Shown: piece after piece, positions 1 through 11,579 of the stretch | Layout: every line of letters starts with the position of its first letter | Numbering within the stretch: position 1 is the first letter of the stretch | Assembly (NCBI GenBank): GCA_021234155.1 | Contig: JAJEKV010000038.1 | Coordinates: 10,070,092 to 10,134,091, forward strand | Direction of reading: 5' to 3' | DNA from: Isoetes taiwanensis | Lineage: Eukaryota > Streptophyta > Lycopodiopsida > Isoetales > Isoetaceae | DNA length: 64,000 bases | Position numbers and translations under genes: made by a program | Notes under the pieces: generated by a model | Databases searched by the model: none | What the model was told of the DNA's origin: nothing | The model's input: the letters and a program-made list of their open reading frames with translations, nothing else

Positions 1-449
1 CACAAGGACATTTGATGCTTGATTTGTTTGATACTTGGAACATGAACCATTCCAAATAAACATCCCAAAGTTTCCTGGAATATATGATGGCAATACATCC
101 CAAAGTTTCCTGGAATATACGATGGTAATACGTAGACCGTTATGCACTAGAGTAACAAAACTATTTGCTCACATAACAGACTAGAACATAAAACTATTTC
201 ATCGTCACATCAATTAGACCTCATCAATTAGACTGATACAACAACAAATGTAAGCCGCAAAACATAGTAAGCTTCCACAGAGAACTAACCACAGACATGA
301 ATATACTGCAAACATTGCAATTTAGATACCATGAAATTTTTCTAACCTTGGTAGATGCTATCTCGTCATTTTAATGGTTGAGACCTGCTTTTACTTCTAT
401 ATTTCTGCCATTGCCAATGCTTGCAGTTATGATCTTGAGCAAAATATAC
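1..449. other. Unassigned flanking DNA with a short tandem duplication
   Basis: AT-rich sequence without a convincing coding region. A 35-bp unit starting at 61 (CATCCCAAAGTTTCCTGGAA) is repeated at 96 with a few changes. It may be intron or 3' flank of the minus-strand exon at 450-553, but nothing in it identifies a gene. Confidence 0.5.
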
Positions 450-553
450 CTGCAATAGTAGTTTTCCTTACGTTTATCCTTTGCACTAAACACTTGTAGT
501 CCCTTTTCCGAGTCCATACTGATGTTGTAGCCGCTGCCATGATGTGTAAAGAT
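450..553 (-). CDS. Possible internal exon of an unidentified minus-strand gene
   Basis: On the minus strand a segment is bounded by a good acceptor (GATGGCAG before 553) and a good donor (GTATAT after 450). It has an open frame reading IFTHHGSGYNISMDSEKG and continuing to ENYYCR. The composition looks coding and there is no internal stop, but I do not recognise the family. It could belong to the same gene as the exon-like piece at 1216-1270. It may instead be a chance open segment; a transcript would settle it. Confidence 0.3.
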
Positions 554-978
554 CTGCCATCCACAATATCAAAAGTAAGAAACACATTACATGCGAGACA
601 CTTTAGAGAAAGAATGGAATAATACAAAAGTCCTGTCTCAATAATGCAACTAATGTTTCTTTCTCATCTTTTCTAGCCACCCAAACAAGAATAAAAGCAA
701 ATAGTTTGGCGTTCATATGCCTGCAATATGCACATGATGCTCTATTTTATTTAATTTCTAAGAATTGCTTACTAGAGTGCTCCTCGTCCTGGCAACCACC
801 AGTTTATATAATCCAATAGCAAAAGACAAGACCAGAGCCAGAATGCAAACATGCATCATGTTGTGCCACACTTTACTAACAAGATCATACAGCAAGCAAT
901 TAAAGATTAATCTGTCAAGATTTGAAGAAGCAGAAGAAGAGATCACATACAAGTCAAGAAAGCAACATCTTAATCTCA

Positions 979-1110
979 AGCTTCGGAACTGATTAACAGA
1001 GCTTTCGAATACCTAGCTTTCATGTCATTCGCCTTATGAGAAACTACTTTATGACACAAATCTTCCAATCCAGCAAGGTCACAAGATTCGAGTGAAGATT
1101 GAGCGATAGG
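979..1110 (-). CDS. Possible exon fragment, unidentified minus-strand gene
   Basis: The minus strand has an open frame containing ESCDLAGLEDLCHKVVSHKA and then ending in ARYSKALLISSEA. It lies between two better-bounded exon-like segments on the same strand. The composition is protein-like, but the splice borders are not clear. The identity is unknown, and the grouping with its neighbours rests only on shared strand and closeness. Confidence 0.2.
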
Positions 1111-1215
1111 CAACGGTGCACAGGGAAGAAAAGAAATGAAAAGAATGTAACACTCGATACCTGGCAAATAGCAGACATAGGAAAAAACAAAGCAAATACA
1201 GAAAATAAGGCTTAC

Positions 1216-1270
1216 CATGATGAAGTGTTTTACTCCACCACTCGACTGCCAAGAAGTACTTGGGAAACAT
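1216..1270 (-). CDS. Possible short exon of an unidentified minus-strand gene
   Basis: A 55-bp minus-strand segment has a textbook acceptor (pyrimidine-rich tract ending TTTTACAG) and donor (GTAAGC). It encodes MFPKYFLAVEWWSKTLHH in an open frame. The splice signals on both sides make it more credible than its length suggests. I do not recognise the protein. Confidence 0.3.
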
Positions 1271-1379
1271 CTGTAAAACCAAAATCAAGCGCAAATAATC
1301 AAGGAGTTCGCTTAAAATCACCCAAAGCTGGAGAATCACTTTCGGACAGAATGCAGGATCCCAGGTTTACCAGTTAGCA

Positions 1380-4073
1380 AGCTTCATTTCTGAATTAGCC
1401 TTGCAAAATGAAGGAGAAGTTTCGCGACAACAAATGGATGAGGAGAGCATGTCGCTCCAAGGCTGCATAAAAATGAGAGAAAGTGCTCCCGTTTTTTGCC
1501 GTATTAGGGTTTTAGGGCATTTCCACATTTCACAAAATCAAATAAAGGCATACCATACTCAGATTTTTTGAACCTAATATTTCTAGGGAAAATTGTAAAA
1601 ATGCCCTCACATTTCTGCGAAAATGCCCTTCTTCTTTTGAAAATTCTGAAAATGCCCTTGTTTCGGAGACAAGAACCGAACTTCCATGTACCAAATAAGA
1701 TCAACGATTCAGAAGTTGAAAACCGTTTTTGCACTCGTGTTTGTCGCATGATTGCAAATGCAGAAAATTGACATCTATTGAAATGACGAGAATCGAGATG
1801 AAATGGGGCTCTTCATCCACTATTTTGAGTCCATGAATTTTGCTCAAACTACTTGATTGAATTGATCGGCACTTGAATTTGTTCACCTCGGCAAAAAGAT
1901 TGTACTTCTTTATTTCGGACAATATACAAGTATATTGTTGTTTGATTTCTTTCAAACCCGAGTAAACTTTCACTTCTATGGTATATCCGCTTTTGTGTGT
2001 ATGTATTTGGGTCTCTCTTATAAGATTTAGATGCATTGCTTGTCAATTTTTCACTGCATGTTGGCTTTGGTGTTGCGAAGATAGAAAGAATCGATGAATG
2101 TTCTTTCTTTTTAGAACCGATGAATTTCAACACACTTGAAGAAATGGTGATCTGCAATGCCTTTTTTGCATTTTGTTTTGAGCATGGTGCCTTTCACGGA
2201 TATAAAACCCAGCTCTAGGAATTTGGAACTTCGCTATACATCAGTTGGGTCGAATGAGTTCTGGTGCTAGATGATTCTATGGCAATAGCCTCCAATTTGA
2301 TGTTAGGGGTACGCAAATTTACTTCGTTATGTTTTATTGTCCCAAAACAGGGGTATTTTTACAAATTTCATAAATATAGACCATTTCCACAGTTTTCAAT
2401 CAATACAAGGGCATTTTTACAAATTTTCCTATTTTATGTGGCTAGAGGGGTGATTAAAAGTCATACGATAATGAAAAACACACAGCAGAGCACTAGGATT
2501 CTTGATGAACAAGATAAAACTTGAAAAGATGGCAATCTCACCTATTAATGAAACGTGAGTGAAATGAGAGTTATATTCAAAGTCTAGTTGTATGCTATTA
2601 GGACATGCCCCTCCACCTTCATGCACCCCATTTTGCAGTTGAAAAAAGAAAAGCACGATGCAAGCTGCATTTGGGAGCATGATGCAAGCAAAGGCAGAGA
2701 TGATGAACACAATTCAATTCAATTCCTATTGCCTATATTTTGTTATAGAGATTTTTTGCAGATGACACTTTGCCAATGATGGTTTTCGTGAAATGTTCAT
2801 TAGGAGACCAATAAAATAGTCAATCTTTTGAATCTTCAACTAGGGAGCATAATCGAAATAAAAGCTCCCGTGAGACCCTAACATACAATTTGTATCATAG
2901 GATCCAATGATCAAGGTTGTTCAGCACCTCGTATAGAATATATGAATATACCAAAAAATATTTCTTCATGGTCCTTGATCGAATGTTGTAAAAATATGCA
3001 AATGTTCTTTAAACACCATCTGAAGTTTTGGACGGACATATGTTAGCTAATGAAAGACAAATAGCATTTCCCTTGAAAAGTTTTAAAGCTTTGAAAGATA
3101 AACTTTTTACAAATGGCATTTCACAACCTTAAGATTCCAAAGGAGCAGGAATAAATCATTTCACTTCGATGTTGGTCATAATAAAATTAGCCTCCAAAAC
3201 CACGTCAATTTTAGGATGGTTTTCAAACCATCAGTAATGAACCATCATTCTATGCACAAAACTATCTCATAAACCACATAAGCTTTCATAAACCATATAA
3301 CATTCATAACCATTATTGATAACTGTATCATAAACCACTATCACTTTTGACAAACCACTATGGAGGGTGGTTCTTTTCTATCAAATAAATTCATGCATAA
3401 AAAACCACGTACATCATGGTTTTTGGATGATCTAGTATTGGTTAAATATAGCAGTTCATTTTTGGGGGCCTTGTGGCCTTGAACTGCCTATTCTGGTGGC
3501 TTGACTTGGTTTGAACTGCCTCTAAATGGGAAGGATTGATCAACCAATGGGTTTTCCTCCATTGAATTATTATTTCCAGTCAGCACGTCTGTGCTGGAAG
3601 AAAGGCAGCTTTTTAAGAATGAGACATATGAATTAGAGTAGCTCAAACAGTTTGAGGATGTGGCCTCATTAATTAGAACACATCCTCAATATAATGAGTG
3701 ACAGGAGAAGGGCATTGTAGAGATTAAATTTAACATTATTCATGCTAAGAAGCGGATTAAAGAAGCTGAAAAATGAAATCCTTCCACAAGGAATGGTTTA
3801 GGCAAGGTCGTCCAGGAAGATGATGGGAAATTGAAGATGATGAGAAATTGGTACGACATAAAGACCAAGATGAAGAGGAAAATTTGCAACACGATGAAGG
3901 GGAGCAACATGATGGAGATTGCCAAGCTTATGTCTTGCAAAAGCCCAAGGGGATTGCTATAGGATTTTAAGCTAAGAAAGAAAGTCAACTCATGTTATTG
4001 TAGAACTAAATCTGGAACTTCAAAAGTCACTGACTCTTAGAATGTAAATGGAGTTCAGAAGTTAGGCACAGTG
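1380..4073. other. Unassigned DNA with no recognisable gene
   Basis: The interval is AT-rich. Several phrases resembling 'AAAATGCCC' recur around 1590-1660 and 2350-2430, the usual look of decayed non-coding repeat. A small perfect palindrome (GATGGTTT-TC-AAACCATC) lies near 3218-3235, followed by several AAACCAYATAA-like words to 3360. 3700-3970 has a purine-rich stretch with acidic and lysine-rich open segments broken by stops, perhaps a decayed coding fragment. No family can be named. Confidence 0.4.
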
Positions 4074-4413
4074 CCAGGATCTCCTAAGTCTCACTCCTTG
4101 GTTTAGAAGATAAGTGCAGCATCAATGCAGCAATGCAAATTAGAGTTGATCAAATGCGGCGAACAATCTTTTTGTGCATTATTTGTTCTGAGATTGTACA
4201 AAATCAAAGAAGATTGCTGAAATACAAGGAATGGTTTTTGTTTCTACATATTTGGCTACATGTTCTAGAAGTAAGATCTTAGGATATTGACAATTTATGA
4301 ATGGGTGCATTGCAACATACCCGCATGTGTCAACTTTGAAAATCCAAGCTCCAGGTTTGTAATGATGATGATCAGGGGCCTCCTAGGCTACTATAAATTG
4401 GAGGTGATCCCAT
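4074..4413 (+). repeat. 340-bp dispersed repeat, copy 1
   Basis: This stretch is matched by 48961-49300 in the same orientation with only scattered changes and small indels. Both begin at CTAAGTCTCACTCCTTGG and end at GGAGGTGATCCCA. Copy 1 ends 42 bp before the proposed 5' end of Helitron D, and copy 2 begins 47 bp after its 3' end. Before the insertion the two copies would have lain about 90 bp apart as a tandem pair. The unit has no recognisable coding content. Confidence 0.85.
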
Positions 4414-4489
4414 ATTATGATAATGTGGCAACTTTAATACTGCTACATACACTAATCCTATATTATAAGATTATTGTGTATGTCTGTTG

Positions 4490-4680
4490 AACCTCGCCCT
4501 AGATTGGGCGGCTGAGATTATATCACGCCACGTGGCATTATCTCGCCCTTCGTATTGTGGTGTGGTTGCCTTCTCCCCGTCGAACGGCCGCCATAGCCAT
4601 CCTCTATGCTAAGTCCTCTGCTTGAAGTCGCTATTAGGCTACAACTCGAGATAGTTTTCTTAGTTTAGGGTATTGTTTGT
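4490..4680 (+). promoter_or_regulatory. Promoter/5' UTR-like start of Helitron D
   Basis: Just inside the Helitron 5' end lies sequence of plant 5' leader style, with GCGGCTGAGATTATATCACG and a CCACGTGG G-box-like word. Comparable 'CGGCTGAGAT' or 'CACGTGGCATCATCTCG' words occur just inside the 5' ends of Helitrons A (about 24600) and B (about 48030, minus). This suggests a shared captured leader or a shared Helitron 5' region. No TATA box or start site can be fixed. Confidence 0.3.
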
Positions 4681-5145
4681 GTGGAGCAGCCTGCCTCCTC
4701 TTTGTCGGAAAAAATATGGTTGGGGCATTTTGAGCTCCCAGCTATGGTGGATTTCGGCAGTGATGGTGGAACAGTGGACCCATTAGGTGTAGGCACAGGA
4801 TCTGCAGCTTCCTTTGATGCTGAACGTCAGTTGTTAAAGCAGAGAAGGACGTGCCGAAAGCTCGATCTTGCACAATAGCAGCTATGGCATATGACTGCAA
4901 AGGATTCTGCAGTGTCGACATGGATTCTTGTCCCAAAAATTTTTAAGAGTTGCAGGGCGGCCAAAGGAAGGACGCCATAACCGGAGTTATCTTGCCCTCT
5001 TTGCAGAGTTGGCATGATTTTGACAAATATGCTATCCTTCGGTATTCAGGAGATGCATCTCGGTTTGAAAATAGATTTTGTGCCTCTTGGTAGCCGTGAG
5101 AAGAAGAACTTGATAGTCTTAGTAATCTCAACATTTATCCGTTGA
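4681..5145 (+). pseudogene. Decayed coding fragment, unidentified
   Basis: An open segment beginning MEQPASSLSEKIWLGHFELP runs to about 4878. The same strand then carries further protein-like stretches (for example VSTWILVPKIFKSCRAAKG and LGLKIDFVPLGSREKKNLIV) broken by stops and frame changes up to 5145. It is oriented like Helitron D and lies just inside its 5' end, so it is probably a captured gene piece. I cannot name the donor gene. Confidence 0.35.
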
Positions 5146-6365
5146 AAACAAATCATGATTATTGACTTGAATTTGTGTGAGAGGATCTATGGTAGTCAAG
5201 TGAAATGCGATAATAATGGTCAATATACGTGATTTTTTTTGTGTGATGTCAATGTGCATTAAGATCACCGCTACCCGCCGATTACCCGATGAGATTGTTT
5301 CGAAGCCAAGGACAATAATAAATATTTTTTATGCAAACTTTGGGACGAGCTACCGGCAGGATCCTGTTTGAAATTGAAGTTTGTTCAAGATTGTTACTAT
5401 GGGGTTAAAAAAATTGAAAGTGGGCGTAATTGGGTCTGGACAATGGCAACATGCATGGATGGAAGCATATGGGAAAACCTTTCAACAACATGGTGGATAG
5501 GCAAGGGAAATAGGGATTTTCTCGAAGGTAACACTTATTGCTGCTTTATAAGGGTCATTTGCTTTTTTATGGTGGCACCGCTGAGTCGGTGCTCCTAGCC
5601 ATGGGCGTTGGTTTTCATTCAAAGCAGTTGAAGCAGAGGGGCACAAAGGGGTCAAGAACAGAAAAAATTGTGGAGAGAGGGCGACGTAAAGCTTGGGTTT
5701 CTTTTTAACAGATTTTCCTATCCTTACCTCGGAATCCAGCACTGTGGAAGGCGGCTTTGTAGATTGTTGGGATTATAATATGCGTTCATCAAGTCTTCAC
5801 AGAACAGAAGGATATTGTAAAGAACCATGATGTCATGTTATCAGGTTCGCCGGCCCTCTTGGCTTTGTTTCTTTTGTTTTATTTAGTTGGTTTTAAACTT
5901 TGAGAAACAATAATAATTTTTGTTTTTGCTTGCTTTTTGTACAGAGCAAAGGAACATCTACCTAATACTCTTCGCCAAGTTTTAATCTATAACGTAAGGA
6001 TCATAAGATATGTCATTATATGTATTGCCTCTGGAGTGTGAGTTAAGCACAGTTAAATTTCTATCCTTTAGAGGCATGTCTTAATTCATGCTCATGAATT
6101 GTAAATGTGCATATTTCAAACATGGCGTATTGTGTTTTAATGTTGTATCTTTGCATGGCTAGCTAGATGAGATTTTTCCACAGACATCTTAACTTTCAAA
6201 GTGAATAAATCCTGCTGGATGAGGTGTTGCAGAGCTCTTTGCCTTTGTATATTCTTCTTTCATTTTTCCCTTCAAGGGCTTTATTTGAACTGTAGGAAGC
6301 GATGGAACTGAAGATATTAACTGTTAACACTTTTAACTGTAAGAACATGCCTCCTGTTCCACGAT
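5146..6365 (+). other. Helitron D interior without a recognisable gene
   Basis: The interval holds mixed sequence with short plus-strand open segments (5368-5598, and another frame around 5600-5705 rich in Lys and Arg) that I cannot assign. AT-rich intron-like DNA follows from 5870 to 6360. Nothing supports an intact gene. Confidence 0.4.
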
Positions 6366-6653
6366 TTTTTGCTCAAACAAGACGTCCATGTATCATGTCT
6401 CTCAATTCTATCAGTTGAGTACCCTGCGGATAAAGTATCTTGCTATATATCTGATGATGGTGCATATCCATGCCCACATTTTAAGGGCTTTCTTAAATAT
6501 GAAGAATGTTTTGATAGGCAGAGGAAATATGAAGAATTTAAAGTAGGAGTAAATGGCCAAGGCTATTAAAGTGCCAGAGAAGGATTGGAAAATGGCCGAT
6601 GGGACACTATCCTGAAATACGTCCAGGTTTCAACCATCATAAGCAGGCTGGTG

Positions 6654-6727
6654 CTATGATTGCTCTGGTAAAACAAATAAATTGCTACTAAGTATGATTG
6701 CTCTGGTAAAACAAATAAATTGCTATG
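6654..6727 (+). repeat. 37-bp tandem duplication at the edge of the LINE insertion
   Basis: TATGATTGCTCTGGTAAAAC and the bases after it occur at 6654 and again at 6691, each continuing through ACAAATAAATTGCTA. The first copy carries the end of the CesA reading frame (ALV). The word CTACTAAG follows the first copy and recurs just after the LINE tail at 6970, so part of this arrangement may come from target-site duplication. Confidence 0.7.
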
Positions 6728-6975
6728 ATGTGAGACTGTGCCTGTTGCCAGTTACAGGTTATTGAAGATGAAAGCCATACTCTTCTGAGTTGCCCTGCTT
6801 TTGAGATAGTCCGGAATCATTTTTTGACCTTAGCATTCCATTCCACGCTTCCACAACTTCTCAGAGCACCATCTGTGCATGACTTGGCATTATACATACT
6901 TGAGGTTCTACGTCTCCATGACCTATTGGTCTCCTTAGACGTTAAAAAAACTATTCTATTCTATTCTATTCTACT
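6728..6975 (+). mobile_element. 5'-truncated LINE 3' end with (TTCTA)n tail
   Basis: A plus-strand frame reads C-x2-C then VIEDESHTLLSCPAFEIVRN, the zinc-finger-like C-terminal motif of plant LINE ORF2. It continues to the end of the ORF and then into ATTCTATTCTATTCTATTCTA at 6954-6973. Two other LINE copies here, at 53569 and 55441 on the minus strand, end in the same pentamer tail and share GGTCTCC-rich 3' UTR words. Only the last 250 bp are present. The insertion split the CesA fragment. Confidence 0.7.
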
Positions 6976-7065
6976 AAGTTGCCTAACATGTTTAATCCAT
7001 TCGGAGTACTCTCAAATGCAGCTTATATGTTGAATCTAGATTGTGACCATTATGTGCTTTCTGAT

Positions 7066-7650
7066 GTGATTCGACAGTGGTCACCAATGTTTGTTATATT
7101 TGTTTGTTGTATTACACATTTGTTGCCCCAGTGGTGGTTGCATCTGTTGAAAAGTATACAATGACTTTTAAATGTTTTCAGCGACAATAACTAAAACTCC
7201 TAATGAATAGTCGGATTTGAGAATTTGAGGATCCAAGTTTTACCCGAGTCACATGCGGATAAAATTTGAGTTCGGTCTATAAATGTTGTGATAAATGCAA
7301 CATTGCCAACTTAACACAATTTGAAACATAATAGTAAAATACATTTGAAACACAATTTTAAATACATAATATTCGTCTTACATATCATGTGCAACAACAA
7401 ATATATGTTAAAATTTGCCAGGAAATATGTAGCATAATAACAGGGGGTTTTTTTTGGGTTTTTTATACGCTTTTCATTAAGGTTTTCCTATGATTTGGAT
7501 GATGTATTCACGTGCATGTACTAAACAGTATTTCTAGAGTGCACCCCGTTTTTAGCCATTGATTTTAAAGAAGAGGGGAAATCGTGTGGTTATGGGTGTT
7601 TTAGTGTTTGCATGTTTTTTTTTGTGAATGATATATTAGGTTTTCAATAA
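7066..7650. other. Unassigned Helitron D interior
   Basis: AT-rich DNA follows the CesA fragment. It contains homopolymer T runs near 7447-7465 and 7615 and no convincing open frame. Confidence 0.4.
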
Positions 7651-7800
7651 TTCCACGATTAGATTAGGGTTCCGGATTTGCTAGCAGGCAACATGCCAGA
7701 AACAGGCGATCCATAAGCAAAGGATTCCATACAAAGGATTCCACGATTAGGTTAGGGTTCCGGATTTGCTAGCAGGCAGCAGGCCAGAAACAGGCGAGGT
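7651..7800 (+). repeat. 88-bp tandem duplication
   Basis: TTCCACGATTAGATTAGGGT at 7651 is repeated at 7739 with one base changed. Both copies continue through CCGGATTTGCTAGCAGGCA and CCAGAAACAGGCGA. The duplication lies 50 bp outside the gypsy 5' LTR and is not part of the LTR. Confidence 0.85.
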
Positions 7801-7853
7801 CCATGCCATATTCTACCACTGCCCAACCTTTCACGTGCGGCTTTGATATCCAA

Positions 7854-9499
7854 TGTGACGTTCAGCCACGGTATCGCCCCGGGGCGTATACTATATTTGC
7901 TCGTCATCAGGCGTATTACTCACCACCGGGCGCGTATGCCGCCAGCGTGTAGCCAGGTGGGTAGCCCTAGGGGGCAACTTGCCAGAAATATGTGCAACTA
8001 TTAATGTCCACATTTTCCAATGTACACATTAATGTGGGCACACATTTCCATGTGGACACTTCATCCCAAGTGGGCCACACCCATAGGTGCCATTAATGTG
8101 CACATTCTCCAATGTACACATTAATGTGGGCACACATTTCCATGTGGGCACATTTGGCCACCTAGCCCTTAAAGGCAAGTGGGCCCAATTCCAATTATCC
8201 CACATGCCAGGGGGATGGTGGAAACCCTAGCCAACCCCCTTGTCTATATAGGGTAGGGAAACCCTAACTAGCCCATTTTAGATTCTGGGCTTTAGAATGC
8301 TCTGTTTTAGGCGCCTCAAACCGGCCAGCCGCCTCGAATCACTGGAGAATTGCACCATTAGTTTCCCTTGATTCGGCGTTTGGCCGGGATGGTCGAGCTC
8401 AGTCGGGGAGGAGCCCCTCAAGGATCAGGTATTTGGCCAATTAGATGGTCTAAACCCCTATTTTAGTCATAAAATCAAGTGGGTTTAGCCTCTTAGATTG
8501 GCCATAGCAGCTCTCTAGATCTCTAGATGCGATTCTAACTAAAGAACCTAGCGCTATGTTGTAGAATAGATCTAGTTCTTTAGTTCTCTGTGAAAAATAT
8601 ATGGATGATGTATCTCTATGAACTCCTTGTATTGGGAAGGGGGTAGAGACCTAAAAGCTTTGTAGATGATGCTCCTAGAGTAGCCTCTGCAGCACACTGT
8701 AGATTCGGCACATTGCACAAGAGCCACAGGGATGTGGGTGAAGGGGCGGGCTGAGAAGGAGGTTCATGTCCCGACTCTTGAACGATCCCTGGGGTGTGTA
8801 AAGCCCTGGGGATCATTGTGACTAGGTCTAATGGCTTGCCCTTGCATGTGGGCAAGGCATGGGCTCGGCTGCCGTGGAAGTGGTGTTCACTTTCCAGTGG
8901 GTTCCAATAAATCTGCAAAGGGCCCTCTAGTCACCTTGAGTCGATGTAGATCTCTGGAGGAGTGATCCCTACCTGCCCCATCGGGAAACCGAGGATGAGC
9001 CCGGGAATAGCCCTTTGGCTATCGTCCGTGAACTCTGATCTGTGTCGACACTTTTCAGCCCACTCGCAAAGTGTTGGGAGGGCGGATGGAGTGGACAACC
9101 CTAAGCCATGTTCATATGCCGCCCAAATCCATTGCCATGAATTTCATGCGCAATGAACTCACGGAGACCTGCCGGTGATCACCCTTTGAGTCCAGGAGCC
9201 TTGGGTAGGATTCCCTATGTGATGTCTTTGATCTTTGTCGATGCACGGAGATGAGGAGGACCATCCTTCGTGGATGGTCATATGATGTTGATGTATGTGC
9301 TCTTGACATGTATGTTTACGCTTCCGCTGACTAGGTAGGCCCCTGAGGGAGGCGGGGTGCAATGACCCTTCACTCTTCCCACCGGCACCCGCTACGGTGC
9401 GGTGTCATGTGAAGACCTGTATTAGCATGTCGGGTATGGGGGATGAACTCTGTTTATTATCACGGTGGGTGCAGGTATAATGATAGAAGGCGTCCGCGG
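7854..9499 (+). repeat. 5' LTR of the gypsy element
   Basis: The LTR is matched along its length by 38837-40506. It contains a duplicated block of about 80 bp (TCCAATGTACACATTAATGTG near 8023 and again near 8108, also duplicated in the 3' LTR). A TATA box, TCTATATA, lies at 8243-8250 and probably drives the element. The 3' boundary is approximate because the last 20 bp have diverged. The start is fixed by TG and by the target duplication. Confidence 0.9.
8243..8250 (+). promoter_or_regulatory. TATA box of the gypsy 5' LTR
   Basis: TCTATATA sits in the LTR upstream of ACCCTAACTAGCCCATTTTA. The same box and context recur in the 3' LTR near 39222. Position and conservation in both LTRs support a core promoter. 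Confidence 0.55.
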
Positions 9500-9502
9500 T
9501 GA

Positions 9503-9517
9503 ATTATCGAGCTATGT
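9503..9517 (+). other. Degraded primer-binding site, tRNA-iMet type
   Basis: Immediately after the 5' LTR the sequence ATTATCGAGCTATG resembles the common plant site TGGTATCAGAGC-TATG with one base lost in CAGAGC. Its place next to the LTR end supports the reading. The match is imperfect. Confidence 0.45.
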
Positions 9518-9699
9518 TCTTGGAGACCAAGAGCAAAGCAACGGCCATGTTCCCAAATAGCACTAACTTGATAGGATCCTTAAACCTCGAAAAATGGGAA
9601 AAAAAATTTCTCGTTTTTGTAGTTATGCTAAGCTAGTAACAGTTAAAATGAATAAAAATGTAAAAAGACTAAAATTGGTGAGCCAACATCCAAAAAGAA

Positions 9700-11510
9700 G
9701 GGTGGTCTCCACGCCGCCAGGACCGAAAATGAGATTCTCAAAATGGTTTGTGCCAAACGCGGTGAGACATTCAAATTTTGACACCAAAAACTTGTAAATT
9801 ACGGTAAAATAACTTGATAATTCTAAATTTAAGCTAAGAATCAGTAGAATTAGCATGTTACATGTTAATTTAATAGTGGGTCCCACCATGTCTCACACGT
9901 CGCGCCAGGACCGAAAATGAGATTTTCAAAATCGGGCTAGGCGCAACGTGTGAGACCTTGCTTAATTAGGTGTTTTAGATGCTTTAGACAACCCAAAAGG
10001 TAGTTTAAAAGTTGACCTAAAATTTGACCCTATAAATAGACCTAGACCCCTCCCATTTTAAGTGTTCTTCCTTAGAACTGGCTGCGGGAGTGCCAAAGGC
10101 GATCTTCCGGGCCTTTTAGCTTCGATCGACAAACCGTAAAATGATGGGCGCATAAAAAGCATCCCGGGAAGCCTCATGGGAGCGGAATCCTCGGCGCTAG
10201 CTGCTTCAAGCATCTTCTGGAGAATCCTTCAAGAACGCTTTCAGGGAAGGCCGAATCTTCTTCGAGATAGGAGTAATCGGATCGAAAGCAACCGTGACAG
10301 AGCTCGTAGAGGACGACCGCCGGACATCATGCACCAAATCCTAGAGGAGATATCGATGGAGGAGGAGAGGACCAGGAGCAACGGGTGTGGGGCAGCTAAT
10401 AGCCCCAGAGCAACCCCGTGAGGACACCAACCCACGTGAGGAGGAGAGAGGAGCAAAGGACCAATCAACAGCCCCAGAGCAACCCCAGCCGAGATCCACC
10501 GCAGGAAGAGCAAGGAAGAGAGGAGCAAAGAACACGGAACTCACCCCTGATGATGAAGAGGTCGACCTTGCACGCCTCTCATCTACAAGTATGAAGCCAA
10601 AGAGCCACGGAGCCGAGGACTAAGAGCCTGAAGACTAACCCCACCCCGCCACCAGCCCAAGAAGAGGAAGGCCAAAGCCATAAAGGCGTGCAAAAGGAAG
10701 GTGGTGAAGGCCTGGAAGCTTGTAGGGCCCCGCCATCAACGAGCGGGCCAGGGAGAGGAGACCTCGCCTTACCACCGGCGATGACCGATGAAGACTACGC
10801 CGCACGTATGAGCCAGCCTGGCCCAAACCCCTGTCAGAGAGGAAGAAGCCCCGAAAGGTGCAAAGCACAGAACAGAGGGAGGTGGGACAGCATGGGCCCC
10901 ACCTTCCTCGAATGGGATAGGGTTAAAGCCCCCACCACCCCAACGGGATGCAGTGGGATAGACCCCGTCAAGGTCTATCTAAGAGAATTAGGAGCACAAC
11001 TATATGGAGAAGTGGGAGAGGCAATACCTACTTCGTGGAGCACGGTGAGGACAGCTTGAAGGGGGAGTACCCCAAGCAGCACCTTGAAGCCACCCCGTGC
11101 CCAAGCCCCCCGAAAGCACCGTGTAAGAAGTGGAGCAAGAAGAAGAAGTTGGAGGACAGAGCCCTCAAGGAAATCCGCCACTTCCGTAAGAGTTACGACT
11201 CTTAATCCCCGGGCGCCATTCCAACGCTTTGGTTCGTGAAGTCATGCAAGAATACAACACTGGACATACGCGAAAGTAACCGACGAATGTTGGCCGTCAG
11301 GTTTCAAGGAGGCAGCAGAGGCAAAAATAGTGCAGCATTTGAAGATTCAACTACCGCACAAAGGCACGCCAAAGAGGGTTACCCTCATGAGGCAGATATG
11401 TATCTTGCCGTGCACATCAAGGGAGAACGGCCTTTGAAACCGTTTTTGTAAATAATGAACATTTTTTGCTAATATAAAGAATTTTTGTGTAAATAAAGTG
11501 TCTTGGACCT
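9700..11510 (+). other. Extra unit 1 in the gypsy 5' interior: hairpins, TATA, ORF remnant, AT-rich 3' end
   Basis: Two copies of a motif of the form GTCTCACACG, spacer with AAAATGAGATT-TCAAAATC, CGTGTGAGAC lie near 9700-9768 and 9888-9957. CCTATAAATAGACC follows at 10030 as a TATA box, then GGCGATCTTCC at 10098. A plus-strand coding-looking stretch runs from 10176 (MGAESSALAASSIFWRILQE) to about 11200 in shifting frames; it is rich in Glu, Arg and Pro and ends with a basic Lys-rich tail. The unit ends in AT-rich sequence with AATAAA near 11494. I do not recognise the protein. A similar unit follows at 11580. Such DNA is not usual between primer site and gag. Confidence 0.5.
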
Positions 11511-11579
11511 TGTTTAAACAAGTTAAGATATCACCCCTAGCTTTTGTTTTAGTTAAATTGGAGCTTTGAGCAAAATTGA

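Larger units (their letters stand above)
6366..7065 (+). pseudogene. CesA (fragment): Cellulose synthase (CesA) catalytic-domain fragment, interrupted by a LINE piece
   Basis: Three blocks match the conserved core of plant cellulose synthases, the plasma-membrane glycosyltransferases that polymerise UDP-glucose. At about 6405-6455 the reading LSVEYPADKVSCYISDDGA is the first-aspartate (DDG) region. At 6520-6600 come YEEFKV and then KVPEKDWKMADGT. At 6621-6672 the frame gives RPGFNHHKQAGAMIALV, and at 7005-7060 VLSNAAYMLNLDCDHYV, the DCD region. The blocks are in the correct order, but frames shift, most of the plant-specific insert is gone, and a LINE remnant sits between the last two. The rest of the roughly 1000-residue protein is missing. 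It is in the orientation of Helitron D and is probably a captured fragment. It cannot make an enzyme. Confidence 0.85.

Noticed and set aside
5575-5592. GGCACCGCTGAGTCGGTGC resembles the last hairpin of a Cas9 tracrRNA.
   Set aside because: It is a short chance palindrome in plant DNA, with two extra bases in the loop. No repeats, spacers or cas genes lie near, and there is no CRISPR array in the window.
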